Notes under the pieces: model-generated | The model's database searches: none | Seen by the model: only the letters and a program-made list of their open reading frames with translations | What the model was told of the DNA's origin: nothing | Program-made: the position numbers and the translations under genes | NCBI RefSeq assembly: GCF_039994875.1 | Contig: NZ_CP121196.1 | Coordinates: forward strand, 558,001-622,000 | Direction: 5' to 3' | Origin: Telmatobacter sp. DSM 110680 | GTDB taxonomy: Bacteria; Acidobacteriota; Terriglobia; Terriglobales; Acidobacteriaceae | Length of the DNA: 64,000 bases | In this document: one piece after another, positions 45,355-53,147 of the stretch | Numbering within the stretch: position 1 is the first letter of the stretch | Layout of the letters: every line of letters starts with the position of its first letter

Positions 45355-46192
45355 ATACTGGACAGTTGCAATCTTACTTACTCTTGCGGCCTGTGCACCG
45401 CGGGCAGACGCGCAGCTTACGAGCTCATCCGATCCCCTGGTACTCGCTCAGAAACAGATCGCGCGGTATCTGTCCAAATTGGCAGATCTTCATTGTTTAG
45501 AGATCGTGACACAGCAGAAACTCAATGCGAAGGGACACGTTGATGAAACGGAGCGTTCACAGTTCGATTACCTGATCATGATGAACGGCAGCGACGACGA
45601 GTTCCAGTTGAACGAGTCGCGCATTGAGCCGCCGGATGCAAAGCACAAGTCGATCTCCACTCCGATGCTGACCACGAATGGAATCTCCACCCTGCTACTC
45701 GTGTTTCATCCGTACTATAGCAATGCTTTCTCGTTCGCAACCGGACGAGAAGAGATGCTTGGGAACAAGGCTGCGATACCGATTCACTTTGCGCATATTA
45801 ACGGGCGCAGGACGCCAGCCGCGCTGGCCTTGAGAGGCCGTGAATATCCTCTTGAGTTTCAGGGGACTGCATGGATGGATGAGGCATCGGGCGAGGTGAT
45901 TCAGGTGAATGCAAGCCTTATGCACGACATGAGTGATGTAGGGCTGCGTTCAATGGAGATTCACGTTGAATACAAGCCCGAAAATCTCGGCAAGGAAACG
46001 TGGACGCTTCCTGCCAAGGCTGTCGTCGACGTGACGACGCCTCGACAGCACTGGCGCAATACGCACGTCTTCCAGAGTTACAAGTCGTTCTCGACGGATG
46101 CGCAACAGGATCCGAACTTTAAGGTTCACCCCGACTCGCTCGCCCCGCCGGGATCGGAAACGAGCAAGCCTGATGTGAAGGAGCAGCAATGA
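45344..46192 (+). CDS. Secreted accessory protein of the conduit cluster (function unknown)
   Basis: A 282-residue exported protein. The N-terminus (MRRKYWTVAILLTLAACAPR) is a signal sequence with a possible lipobox LAAC, so it may be a lipoprotein. The body has mixed alpha/beta content, with a helical start (LAQKQIARYLSKLADLHCLE) and later strands (YPLEFQGTAWMDEASGEVIQ; MEIHVEYKPENLGKETWTLP). This resembles generic LolA/outer-membrane-lipoprotein-like beta-sheets, but I cannot assign the family firmly. ATG 45344 overlaps the barrel gene by 11 bp, and the stop overlaps the next start by 4 bp, so it is tightly coupled. It could help assemble or tether the barrel-cytochrome complex. Confidence 0.75.
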   Translation: MRRKYWTVAILLTLAACAPRADAQLTSSSDPLVLAQKQIARYLSKLADLHCLEIVTQQKLNAKGHVDETERSQFDYLIMMNGSDDEFQLNESRIEPPDAKHKSISTPMLTTNGISTLLLVFHPYYSNAFSFATGREEMLGNKAAIPIHFAHINGRRTPAALALRGREYPLEFQGTAWMDEASGEVIQVNASLMHDMSDVGLRSMEIHVEYKPENLGKETWTLPAKAVVDVTTPRQHWRNTHVFQSYKSFSTDAQQDPNFKVHPDSLAPPGSETSKPDVKEQQ

Positions 46193-47157
46193 GCATGACA
46201 ATTCTCCAGATGAGCGCAACCTCCGCTGCCGCATTGCGAGAACAGCGTAAGGAACGCCGGCATCGCGTCCGAGTAATGGTGGCGTCATTCGCGGCGTTTG
46301 CTTTTCTGATTTCGATTGGTATCTATGGAGCAAGCTACTACATCCTGCCGCTCGATCAGCGGCCTTACTCTGAGAAGCATGAGCTTCTGAAGCCAAGCGG
46401 GGCAATCGGGCTGAAGCTTGGAGTGTTTGGTACCATCTTGTTCTTCATCATCTTTCTATATGCGCTACGCAAAGTAATCCCTTGGCTGGGACGGATTGGG
46501 ACGGCGCGGCACTGGATGGATTTTCACGTCATCGCAGGTGTTTCTGCACCGTTTGTCATCGCCTTTCATGCATCGTTCAAATTTGGCGGAATTGCTGGCG
46601 TCGCCTTCTGGATCATGCTCGCGGTTGCATTAAGCGGCGTGGTGGGCAGGTATCTGTATGCACAGATTCCACGTTCGTTAACGGCGGCCGAGTTGTCATT
46701 GAGCGAACTTCATGAAAACGAGAGCGCGCTCGCTGAGTTTTTGCTGGTGCAATCGGTATTCACAGAGGAGCAGTTGCGAAGAGCATTGAGGATGGCTTCT
46801 CCTGACCGTGCGAGTCGCATCGGAGCCATTGGCGCGATCTGCCAGATGATAATGCTGGACATCGGAATGCCGTTCAGAATGGCGAAGCTGAGGCGCATTG
46901 TGGGAGGACCGGCGAGGGGACTGAGATCGCTAGGGGGGCTGATATCCACCGGAAATCTCGAGGTAGAAGAAATCATCGGGATCGTGAAGCAAAAAGCGTC
47001 ACTCTCGAAACGTGTAGTGTTCCTGGATCAAACACAGCGCGTGTTTCACCTGTGGCATGTGATCCACAGGCCATTCAGCTATGCGTTTGCCCTGCTCGCC
47101 ATTCTGCATATCGCAGTCGTTATGGGTCTTGGATTCGCCGGAATGGGGATGCGTTAG
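46189..47157 (+). CDS. Inner-membrane cytochrome b-like protein (putative quinol/electron-entry subunit)
   Basis: A 322-residue polytopic membrane protein with about six helices. Histidines are placed inside or at helix ends in the manner of di-heme b-type cytochromes: HWMDFHVIAGVSAPFVIAFH in one pair of helices and FHLWHVIHRPFSYAFALLAI, then LHIAV, near the C-terminus. A soluble helical insertion (about residues 165-270) separates the two membrane halves. The layout recalls ferric-reductase-like or cytochrome b561-like membrane domains that move electrons across the membrane. It overlaps the upstream gene by 4 bp and precedes the FAD/Fe-S oxidoreductase by 3 bp. The pair probably forms one inner-membrane complex feeding the cytochromes. 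Confidence 0.72.
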   Translation: MSMTILQMSATSAAALREQRKERRHRVRVMVASFAAFAFLISIGIYGASYYILPLDQRPYSEKHELLKPSGAIGLKLGVFGTILFFIIFLYALRKVIPWLGRIGTARHWMDFHVIAGVSAPFVIAFHASFKFGGIAGVAFWIMLAVALSGVVGRYLYAQIPRSLTAAELSLSELHENESALAEFLLVQSVFTEEQLRRALRMASPDRASRIGAIGAICQMIMLDIGMPFRMAKLRRIVGGPARGLRSLGGLISTGNLEVEEIIGIVKQKASLSKRVVFLDQTQRVFHLWHVIHRPFSYAFALLAILHIAVVMGLGFAGMGMR

Positions 47158-47160
47158 GCG

Positions 47161-48510
47161 ATGGAAACCTTGCTGACATGGCTGATTGCCGGAAGCGTAC
47201 TCGGCTTCTTCCTGGTCCGATATTGGCGCGAGCATAAGCGCAAGGAGGAGCAGGCACGCGAGCGGGCCGAACAAGGGCCCATGTTTTCCGATGGGCCCAA
47301 AGCGCAGCATCCACGGATTCTGAGCGACGCGTGCATCGGATGCGGTGCCTGCGTGTCGGTGTGTCCGGAGGGCGATGTGCTGGCGCTGATCGATGGGAAG
47401 GCAACGATCGTAAACGGACACAAGTGCATCGGGCATGGGCTTTGCGCGGAGGAGTGCCCCGTGGGCGCGATCACGATGGTCATGGCGAAGCCGAGTTCTG
47501 GCGCGGATATGCCGATCATCAGCGGTGAATACGAGACCAGCGTGTCAAATCTTTTCATTGCGGGCGAGCTTGGAGGGCTGGCCCTGATCAAAAACGCGGT
47601 TAACCAGGGGCGCGACTGCGTGGATGTAATCGCCCAGCGTTTAGGCTCATCGACGCATCGCCCAACAGACTGCGCTGTTTTCGATGTGATCATTGTCGGC
47701 GCTGGTCCGGCTGGGATCAGCGCATCGTTGAGGGCCGCGGAACATGGGCTGCGCGCGCTGACTCTGGAGCGCGAGAGCGTGGGTGGGACTGTCTCGAAAT
47801 ACCCGAGGCAAAAGCTGGTGATGACGAGCCCGGTGGAGTTTCCCCTTCACGGTAGATTCAGTAAAACCACACTCTCTAAGGAAGACCTTCTCGCGTTTTG
47901 GCAGAAGATCATGGCACGTTCCGATTTAAATATTCGGACGGCAGAAGCGGTGAATTCAGTGCAGAAGCTGGCCGACGGACTCTTTCGGGTTCGAACGGCC
48001 GAGGAGGAGCATCTTTCCCGGGCTGTGGTATTGGCGATCGGGCGTGCCGGAACTCCGCGCAAGCTTGGCGTGAAAGGAGAGGAACTGCCGCACGTGCTGT
48101 ATCGGCTGATAGAGGCCGACCACTACACCGGCAAAAGCATCCTTGTCGTCGGCGGTGGAGACAGCGCCGTCGAAGCAGCAATGGGACTGGCGCACCAAGC
48201 TGGCAACAGGGTTATACTCTCGTACCGCAAAGGCGAGTTTAGCCGGCTGAAAGATCGCAACGCGAAACGCATCGTCGAACACATCGCCAGCGGCAAGCTC
48301 GAGGTGTTATTCAACTCGATCCCAATCGAGTTTCGTGAAGGCAGTGTGCTGATTGAGGTTGACGGAGAGATACGAGAACTTCCGAACGATTTCGTATGGA
48401 TCTTCGCAGGGGGTACATCGCCATCGGATTTTCTGAAGTCGGCGGGGATTGCATTCGGAGGAGATAGTCCGCACGTGGCGGTTGAGACGAAATCCAGGAG
48501 TATTGCATGA
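47161..48510 (+). CDS. Membrane-anchored FAD/NAD(P)-binding oxidoreductase with N-terminal ferredoxin domain
   Basis: A 449-residue protein: one N-terminal transmembrane helix (LLTWLIAGSVLGFFLVRYW), a two-cluster ferredoxin domain (about 55-115), then a two-Rossmann flavoprotein. The FAD motif is VIIVGAGPAGISASLRAAEH; the NAD(P) motif is ILVVGGGDSAVEAAMGLA, and WIFAGGTSPSDFL ends the fold. The first cluster motif is complete (CIGCGACVSVCP). In the second, CIGHGLCAEECP, His stands where the second Cys is expected (codon cat). This suggests an altered or three-iron cluster. Position next to the cytochrome b-like gene suggests NAD(P)H- or ferredoxin-linked electron entry or exit for the conduit. 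The 3' end overlaps the next gene by 4 bp. Confidence 0.9.
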   Translation: METLLTWLIAGSVLGFFLVRYWREHKRKEEQARERAEQGPMFSDGPKAQHPRILSDACIGCGACVSVCPEGDVLALIDGKATIVNGHKCIGHGLCAEECPVGAITMVMAKPSSGADMPIISGEYETSVSNLFIAGELGGLALIKNAVNQGRDCVDVIAQRLGSSTHRPTDCAVFDVIIVGAGPAGISASLRAAEHGLRALTLERESVGGTVSKYPRQKLVMTSPVEFPLHGRFSKTTLSKEDLLAFWQKIMARSDLNIRTAEAVNSVQKLADGLFRVRTAEEEHLSRAVVLAIGRAGTPRKLGVKGEELPHVLYRLIEADHYTGKSILVVGGGDSAVEAAMGLAHQAGNRVILSYRKGEFSRLKDRNAKRIVEHIASGKLEVLFNSIPIEFREGSVLIEVDGEIRELPNDFVWIFAGGTSPSDFLKSAGIAFGGDSPHVAVETKSRSIA

Positions 48511-49787
48511 AGAAGATCCTTCGCATGACTGCAGCCTTGACGTTGTCAGCGGCTGCAAGCGCCCATGCGGCTGCGGTAAATGGAACCGTCACCAACAAGA
48601 CAACCAATAAGCCTGCTGCGGGCGATAAGGTCACATTAGTGGATCCGAGCGCAGGCATGGCAGACGCTGCCAGCACAGTAACGGATACGGCCGGCCAGTT
48701 CAGATTGCAGACGCCGGGTAATGCATCTTATCTGATTCGTGTCGAACATCAGGGTGGGACCTATTTCATCGCTGCTCCGCAAGGTGGCTCCCCTGCTGAT
48801 ATCACCGTCTACGACGTGGGAGAGAAGGTCGATGGAGTCGGGATCGACGCGGACATGCTTCTGATTGAAGCCGGTCGAGGGACATTGCGCGTTCGGGAGC
48901 GCTATCTTGTGCGGAACCTGAGCTCACCGCCGCGGACGCAGTTCAGCGATAAGACGTTTGAGATTGTGTTGCCCGACGGAGCGCAGCTTGATGAGGCGGC
49001 TGCCACGCGTCCCGGAGGGCTGGGGACAAGAACCCATCTAATTCCCCTCGCGCAGACCGGACATTACACATTCAATGTGCCGATCCAGCCCGACCAGGGT
49101 GAGAAGGAGACGCTGTTCGAGGTGCAATATCATTTCGTGTACAACGGACGTCATGCATTGGCTGCACGACCTCAGATGATGGCAGACAATGTTGTGGTGT
49201 ATACGGCGAAGGGCATTGAGTTCGCGCCACAGGGTGGTTCGCGTTTCCAGGCAACACAGGAAGACCCGAAAGTCGAAACCCACGTGGTCAGGAATGTGCA
49301 TCCGGGCGAGGAGATCAGTTTTACGGTCTCTGGCGAAGGCGAGATGCCGGTGGACGCAACGGGATCGGCGATGCAGCCGGCGAGTTCCCCGGGCGGAGGC
49401 AGGCCCGGAGGAGGAATCGGTACGCCGATCGCATCACCCGACCCTCTTACCGGCTCAAAATCCTGGCTTCTTGGCGGATTTGCGGTTCTGCTTGCTGGAA
49501 TAGCCTTCTTCGTTTTACGTAGAAGAGCAGACGGTGAGATCAGCACAAATCGCACGCCTGTCGCCGAGGTTTTCCCGCTGAGCGACGTCATGGAGAATCC
49601 TCGCGCAACAGTACAACTTCCACCGACCATTCAGGTCGAGCGGCAAGGTTCGCTGCTAGAAACACTAAAAGAGGAACTTTTTGCGCTTGAACAGGACAAA
49701 ATTGCCGGCCTGCTTTCAGCTGAAGAATATGCGCAAGCCAAGGCAGGTTTGCAGGCTGTGCTCAAGCGCGTTTTGAACGTGAAGTAG
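48507..49787 (+). CDS. Membrane-anchored protein with carboxypeptidase-regulatory-like domain and C-terminal SHOCT-like hairpin
   Basis: A 426-residue exported protein, last gene of the conduit operon. A signal peptide (residues 1-22, AAASAHA) is followed by an Ig-like carboxypeptidase-regulatory domain (NGTVTNKTTNKPAAGDKVTL to AGQFRLQTPGNASYLIRVEH). Further beta-rich regions, a Gly/Pro-rich spacer and a transmembrane helix (WLLGGFAVLLAGIAFFVLRR) follow. A cytoplasmic tail ends in a SHOCT-like helical hairpin (EELFALEQDKIAGLLSAEEY). The large part is therefore periplasmic and tethered to the inner membrane. ATG overlaps the oxidoreductase by 4 bp. It might scaffold the cytochromes; no catalytic motif was seen. 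Confidence 0.82.
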   Translation: MKKILRMTAALTLSAAASAHAAAVNGTVTNKTTNKPAAGDKVTLVDPSAGMADAASTVTDTAGQFRLQTPGNASYLIRVEHQGGTYFIAAPQGGSPADITVYDVGEKVDGVGIDADMLLIEAGRGTLRVRERYLVRNLSSPPRTQFSDKTFEIVLPDGAQLDEAAATRPGGLGTRTHLIPLAQTGHYTFNVPIQPDQGEKETLFEVQYHFVYNGRHALAARPQMMADNVVVYTAKGIEFAPQGGSRFQATQEDPKVETHVVRNVHPGEEISFTVSGEGEMPVDATGSAMQPASSPGGGRPGGGIGTPIASPDPLTGSKSWLLGGFAVLLAGIAFFVLRRRADGEISTNRTPVAEVFPLSDVMENPRATVQLPPTIQVERQGSLLETLKEELFALEQDKIAGLLSAEEYAQAKAGLQAVLKRVLNVK

Positions 49788-49965
49788 GAACCTCAATCAC
49801 CTTGTCTCTCAGGAATTCACGCCCCCGCTGCGAATCGATCGCGGGATCGTACTGCCACAGCATTTTGCCTGTCTTCGCGTCCATCGCGGGATGAGCCTGC
49901 TGTTTGAAGCTGAAATCGGGATGAATTGCTAGCTCTGGCTGGAGACGAGCATTAGCATTGCCTCG
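49762..49965 (-). pseudogene. Fragment resembling a PQQ-repeat (quinoprotein) gene
   Basis: On the minus strand a 67-codon open stretch without a good start reads RLQPELAIHPDFSFKQQAHP, then AMDAKTGKMLWQYDPAIDS, QRGREFLRDKVIEVP and a stop at 49762-49764. The phrase A.DAKTGK.LWQYDP is the tryptophan-docking repeat of PQQ-dependent dehydrogenases and related beta-propellers. The stretch overlaps the end of the SHOCT-like gene and has no continuation on either side. It looks like a relic; chance similarity is possible because the motif is short. Confidence 0.4.
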
Positions 49966-49989
49966 TCACTCGATCAAGATCTGCGCGAG

Positions 49990-52854
49990 TTATCGAGGAG
50001 GCTTGTTCATGGCCTCGGCTTCAGGCGGATGGGAATTGAGACTAGCAGCCTGGTCTGCATACAAAACAAAGCCCCGATCGCGGGCTTGTTGAGAAAGCGC
50101 AACGAGATGGGCGCTCCCCACTGACGGCGATAACTTCGATTCGACATCAGCAAGTGCCAGCCTTGCTTCGCACTCCAGCGTATAAAAACCAATTCTGTGC
50201 GCCCGCTGAATCAAAGATTTAAGGTCGCGCTGGACGACTAGAAGGCCTTCACTCCGATGCGGAGCAGCAGAGGCTTCCGCGCTATCGATGCGCAGCGCGA
50301 GCAACTCGAGCGGCATCCCCAAAACGGGGAACTCGTGAAGGTCAGTAAGCTTTTTCGCGCGTTGAATCAGTGTTTTGCTCTCATTGATTTTTCCTTGCGC
50401 CAAAAGAGCTTGGCCGAGCGCAAGGTAACCGCTGAGTTCCTCTCCAGCATTCTTGTCTTTTTCGAATACTGCGATAACATCATGCAACTCTCGCTCTGCT
50501 TGATCCGGGTGGTGTCGGTCAATGCTCAGCTGAATGAGCGAAAGTTGCAGATTTACTGTGGACGCATTCGCTTTTTTCAGAATTTCGACTGCTTCCTCAT
50601 AGCTTCTCTGCGACGCGTTCAGGTCTCCCTGTTGACGCTGGACGTCTCCCAAACCTGACACTGCATTCGCGAATAACCATGGGTCTCCGCCCCATGATCG
50701 ATAGAATGCAACTTGCGCGTTCAACTCGCTCATTGCGTCGTTAAGCTCTCCCTTGATCAGCAGCATGCCTGGATGACCAGTTGCGGGGATAGAACTCGTC
50801 GCCATCTTTGCTGCCCTGCCAAACTCCCGGGCCTCCTCGTACAGCCTCTCCGCCTTATCGAAATTGCCATGCCATTGCTCGATGTCGGCAAGGTTGGATG
50901 TAACGACGGCGAGATTCACGCGATCATTTACGACTGTGAAATTCTGCTTCGCTTTGCGATATTCCTCCTCAGCGCGCGCCCACTGACCCTGATCCTGGTA
51001 AACCAGCGACAAGTTGTTCAGAGCGACGCCCATGTTCTCGTAGTCGCCGCTTTCGTTGAAGGTACGAATTGCCTCCTCGTAAAGAGGAATGGCTTCCAGC
51101 GCATGACCGGTGAGCCGTTGATTCTCGGCCATGATCTGCAGCGTGGCCCCGGCGAGATTACGATTTCCAGCGGCCGTGTAAATCTCAAATGCTTCGTGGC
51201 ACTCGGGTGGATTCTGGAGGTGTTGCCGATTGAGCAGGCAAAGGTTTTGCTCAGCCCTTGCGTACACCAGTCTCTGATTCTGAGATTGCGCTTTCTGGGC
51301 GGCCGTCCGAAATAGTTTTTCGGCGGCATCGACATCTTTGCGCATTTGCAGTGGAGCTTCACGTAGGTCTATCCGGGCGTCGTTGCTTGCAGGCGGAGGC
51401 AGACGTCGCAGTTGGCGAATGGTCTCAAGAGATTCATCGGGATGATATGAATCCAGTTGAAGTTTTGCCAGCTGCAAGCCGTAGTCGAGGCTATCGGGAA
51501 ACATATTGAAGAGAACGCGATAGATATCCGCTGCTTTCCCGCGGTCGCCAAGTGCCTGATCGTAGCTGGCCTCGATCTCCATTTTCTGTATGCGTGGAAG
51601 GCCCGATGACAGGTCCACTCCTTTTTTGGCTTCCACCTTTGCCTGGTCATAATGCCCAAGAAACAGTTCGGTCCTTGACAGCATGGAGTGTGCCAGCGGA
51701 AATCCTGCCTCGGTCGCAATGGCCTGCTCAAAGAACCCACGAGCTGTTTCGAAATCATATGCGCGGAGTCTTTCAAGACCGAGGGCGTAGAAGCGGGCAG
51801 CTTCAGGATCTGCGGGCAGCGTAGCTTGCACCATGGTTTCGTCGGAGTCTCCAGTGCTGCCAACACCGAGGCGGTTTCTTAACTTCCCACCAATGCGGCT
51901 GACGATTGCAAACAGGTCTTCGCTGGCTCCGATCTCCGCGATTTCGCACATCACTTCGCCGGTCTTCGCATCCTGCAGGCGAGCATCGACCCTGATTTGC
52001 CCGTGCTCGGGCTTGCCGATTGTGGTGTAGGAACCAAGCACAAGGAGATCGCTGTCGAGTGCACTGCCGATCCGCGAGGTAGTCACCCGATCAAGCGTGT
52101 CAGTCTTCGCCCACGGTGAGTAGTTGCGCAGATTGGCAATATCCTCGGCCGATACGAGTCGGAGCTTATCACCGCTCGCCAATTCGGTGCTCAGCATCTC
52201 GGACAGTGCGGTGCCCAGCCACGCGTCGTTGGAAGCGCCGGAAAGACTCTTAAACCCCAGCACGGCTACGGAACTGCGCACACTCACTTTTGCAGCAACC
52301 GGCGTTGTCGACGCGATGGCGGCCGATTTGATTCCGTTCCAGCGCATCCACCCCGCGCTCAGGGCAACCACGAGAAACACTGAAGCTGCCACATACAGCA
52401 GCGGCGAATCGGGTAAGCTGCGCCGAGAACCAGAAGCAGGTTCGAGGGATCCAACCGCAGATGTCGTTGGTGGTGGAAGTGAGGCCGGAGCATCGAGCGG
52501 CTCAGGCTCCGCGCGAATTACCGTGACCGGCGCGATGAAACGGTACCCTCGTCGAGGAACCGTCTCAATGAAGCGTGGGTTTTCAGGGTTATCGTCGATA
52601 ACCGCGCGGAGTTTTTTGAGGATGACATTGAGACTACCGTCGAAGTCGACGAACGTTCCATCTGGCCAGATGCTGGAGCGCAGCTCATCGCGTCCTACAA
52701 TTTCTCCTGAACGTTCGAGCAGCAGAATCAAGACCCGAAAAGGCTGGTCTTGAATCTTGACGCGCACACCATTGCGCAGAAGCGTTTTTTGTACGACGTC
52801 CGCCTCGAATAAACCGAATCGGAAGCTGCGCGCGGGGGAAGATGCGTGTTGCAT
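49990..52854 (-). CDS. Membrane-bound winged-helix/TPR transcriptional regulator (CadC/ToxR-like)
   Basis: A 954-residue one-component regulator. The N-terminal OmpR/PhoB-type winged helix (about residues 10-105) contains VKIQDQPFRVLILLLERSGE, SLNVILKKLRAVIDDNPENP and the wing RFIETVPRRGYRFIAPV. A Pro-rich linker and one transmembrane helix (near 150-175, YVAASVFLVVALSAGWMRW) follow. Next comes a TolB/FlgO-like domain (SSVAVLGFKSLSGASNDAWL) and a long series of tetratricopeptide repeats to the C-terminus. ATG 52854 (MQHASSPARSFRFG) is preferred over 52971 because the domain starts there. Such proteins bind DNA while sensing through the extracytoplasmic TPR part. Possible targets are the adjacent conduit operon or the divergent envelope cluster; this is inference. 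Confidence 0.87.
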   Translation of the reverse strand: MQHASSPARSFRFGLFEADVVQKTLLRNGVRVKIQDQPFRVLILLLERSGEIVGRDELRSSIWPDGTFVDFDGSLNVILKKLRAVIDDNPENPRFIETVPRRGYRFIAPVTVIRAEPEPLDAPASLPPPTTSAVGSLEPASGSRRSLPDSPLLYVAASVFLVVALSAGWMRWNGIKSAAIASTTPVAAKVSVRSSVAVLGFKSLSGASNDAWLGTALSEMLSTELASGDKLRLVSAEDIANLRNYSPWAKTDTLDRVTTSRIGSALDSDLLVLGSYTTIGKPEHGQIRVDARLQDAKTGEVMCEIAEIGASEDLFAIVSRIGGKLRNRLGVGSTGDSDETMVQATLPADPEAARFYALGLERLRAYDFETARGFFEQAIATEAGFPLAHSMLSRTELFLGHYDQAKVEAKKGVDLSSGLPRIQKMEIEASYDQALGDRGKAADIYRVLFNMFPDSLDYGLQLAKLQLDSYHPDESLETIRQLRRLPPPASNDARIDLREAPLQMRKDVDAAEKLFRTAAQKAQSQNQRLVYARAEQNLCLLNRQHLQNPPECHEAFEIYTAAGNRNLAGATLQIMAENQRLTGHALEAIPLYEEAIRTFNESGDYENMGVALNNLSLVYQDQGQWARAEEEYRKAKQNFTVVNDRVNLAVVTSNLADIEQWHGNFDKAERLYEEAREFGRAAKMATSSIPATGHPGMLLIKGELNDAMSELNAQVAFYRSWGGDPWLFANAVSGLGDVQRQQGDLNASQRSYEEAVEILKKANASTVNLQLSLIQLSIDRHHPDQAERELHDVIAVFEKDKNAGEELSGYLALGQALLAQGKINESKTLIQRAKKLTDLHEFPVLGMPLELLALRIDSAEASAAPHRSEGLLVVQRDLKSLIQRAHRIGFYTLECEARLALADVESKLSPSVGSAHLVALSQQARDRGFVLYADQAASLNSHPPEAEAMNKPPR

Positions 52855-53147
52855 GTCCTGCCGACCCAACTGAGATGCGCCATCATAGCACGAAACGCTT
52901 CCCATCCGTAATGTTTCCAAACCGCTCATAGTAAGTGGATTAGCTCGTCTTTGTAAGAAACGCCATGACATCTAACTTGCCCACGCCTCTGAAGAAGCGG
53001 CCGTCGCATCAAGGCCGGGCGCACCGGTTTGCCCGAATCGCAATAACGCCAACGATCACTGCGATAAGAGAGTTTCGCATTTCATCTTCCTGCTGGTTCT
53101 TCTGTTTGAAACGCTCGATCAATGGTGACTCGAGCATTGGTTTCGTT

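Noticed and set aside
53009..53137. A possible short membrane peptide (MRNSLIAVIVGVIAIRANRC) after the secreted paralog gene
   Set aside because: The open frame overlaps or abuts the paralog 3' region, the ribosome site is weak, and 23-43 residues are too few to judge by eye.
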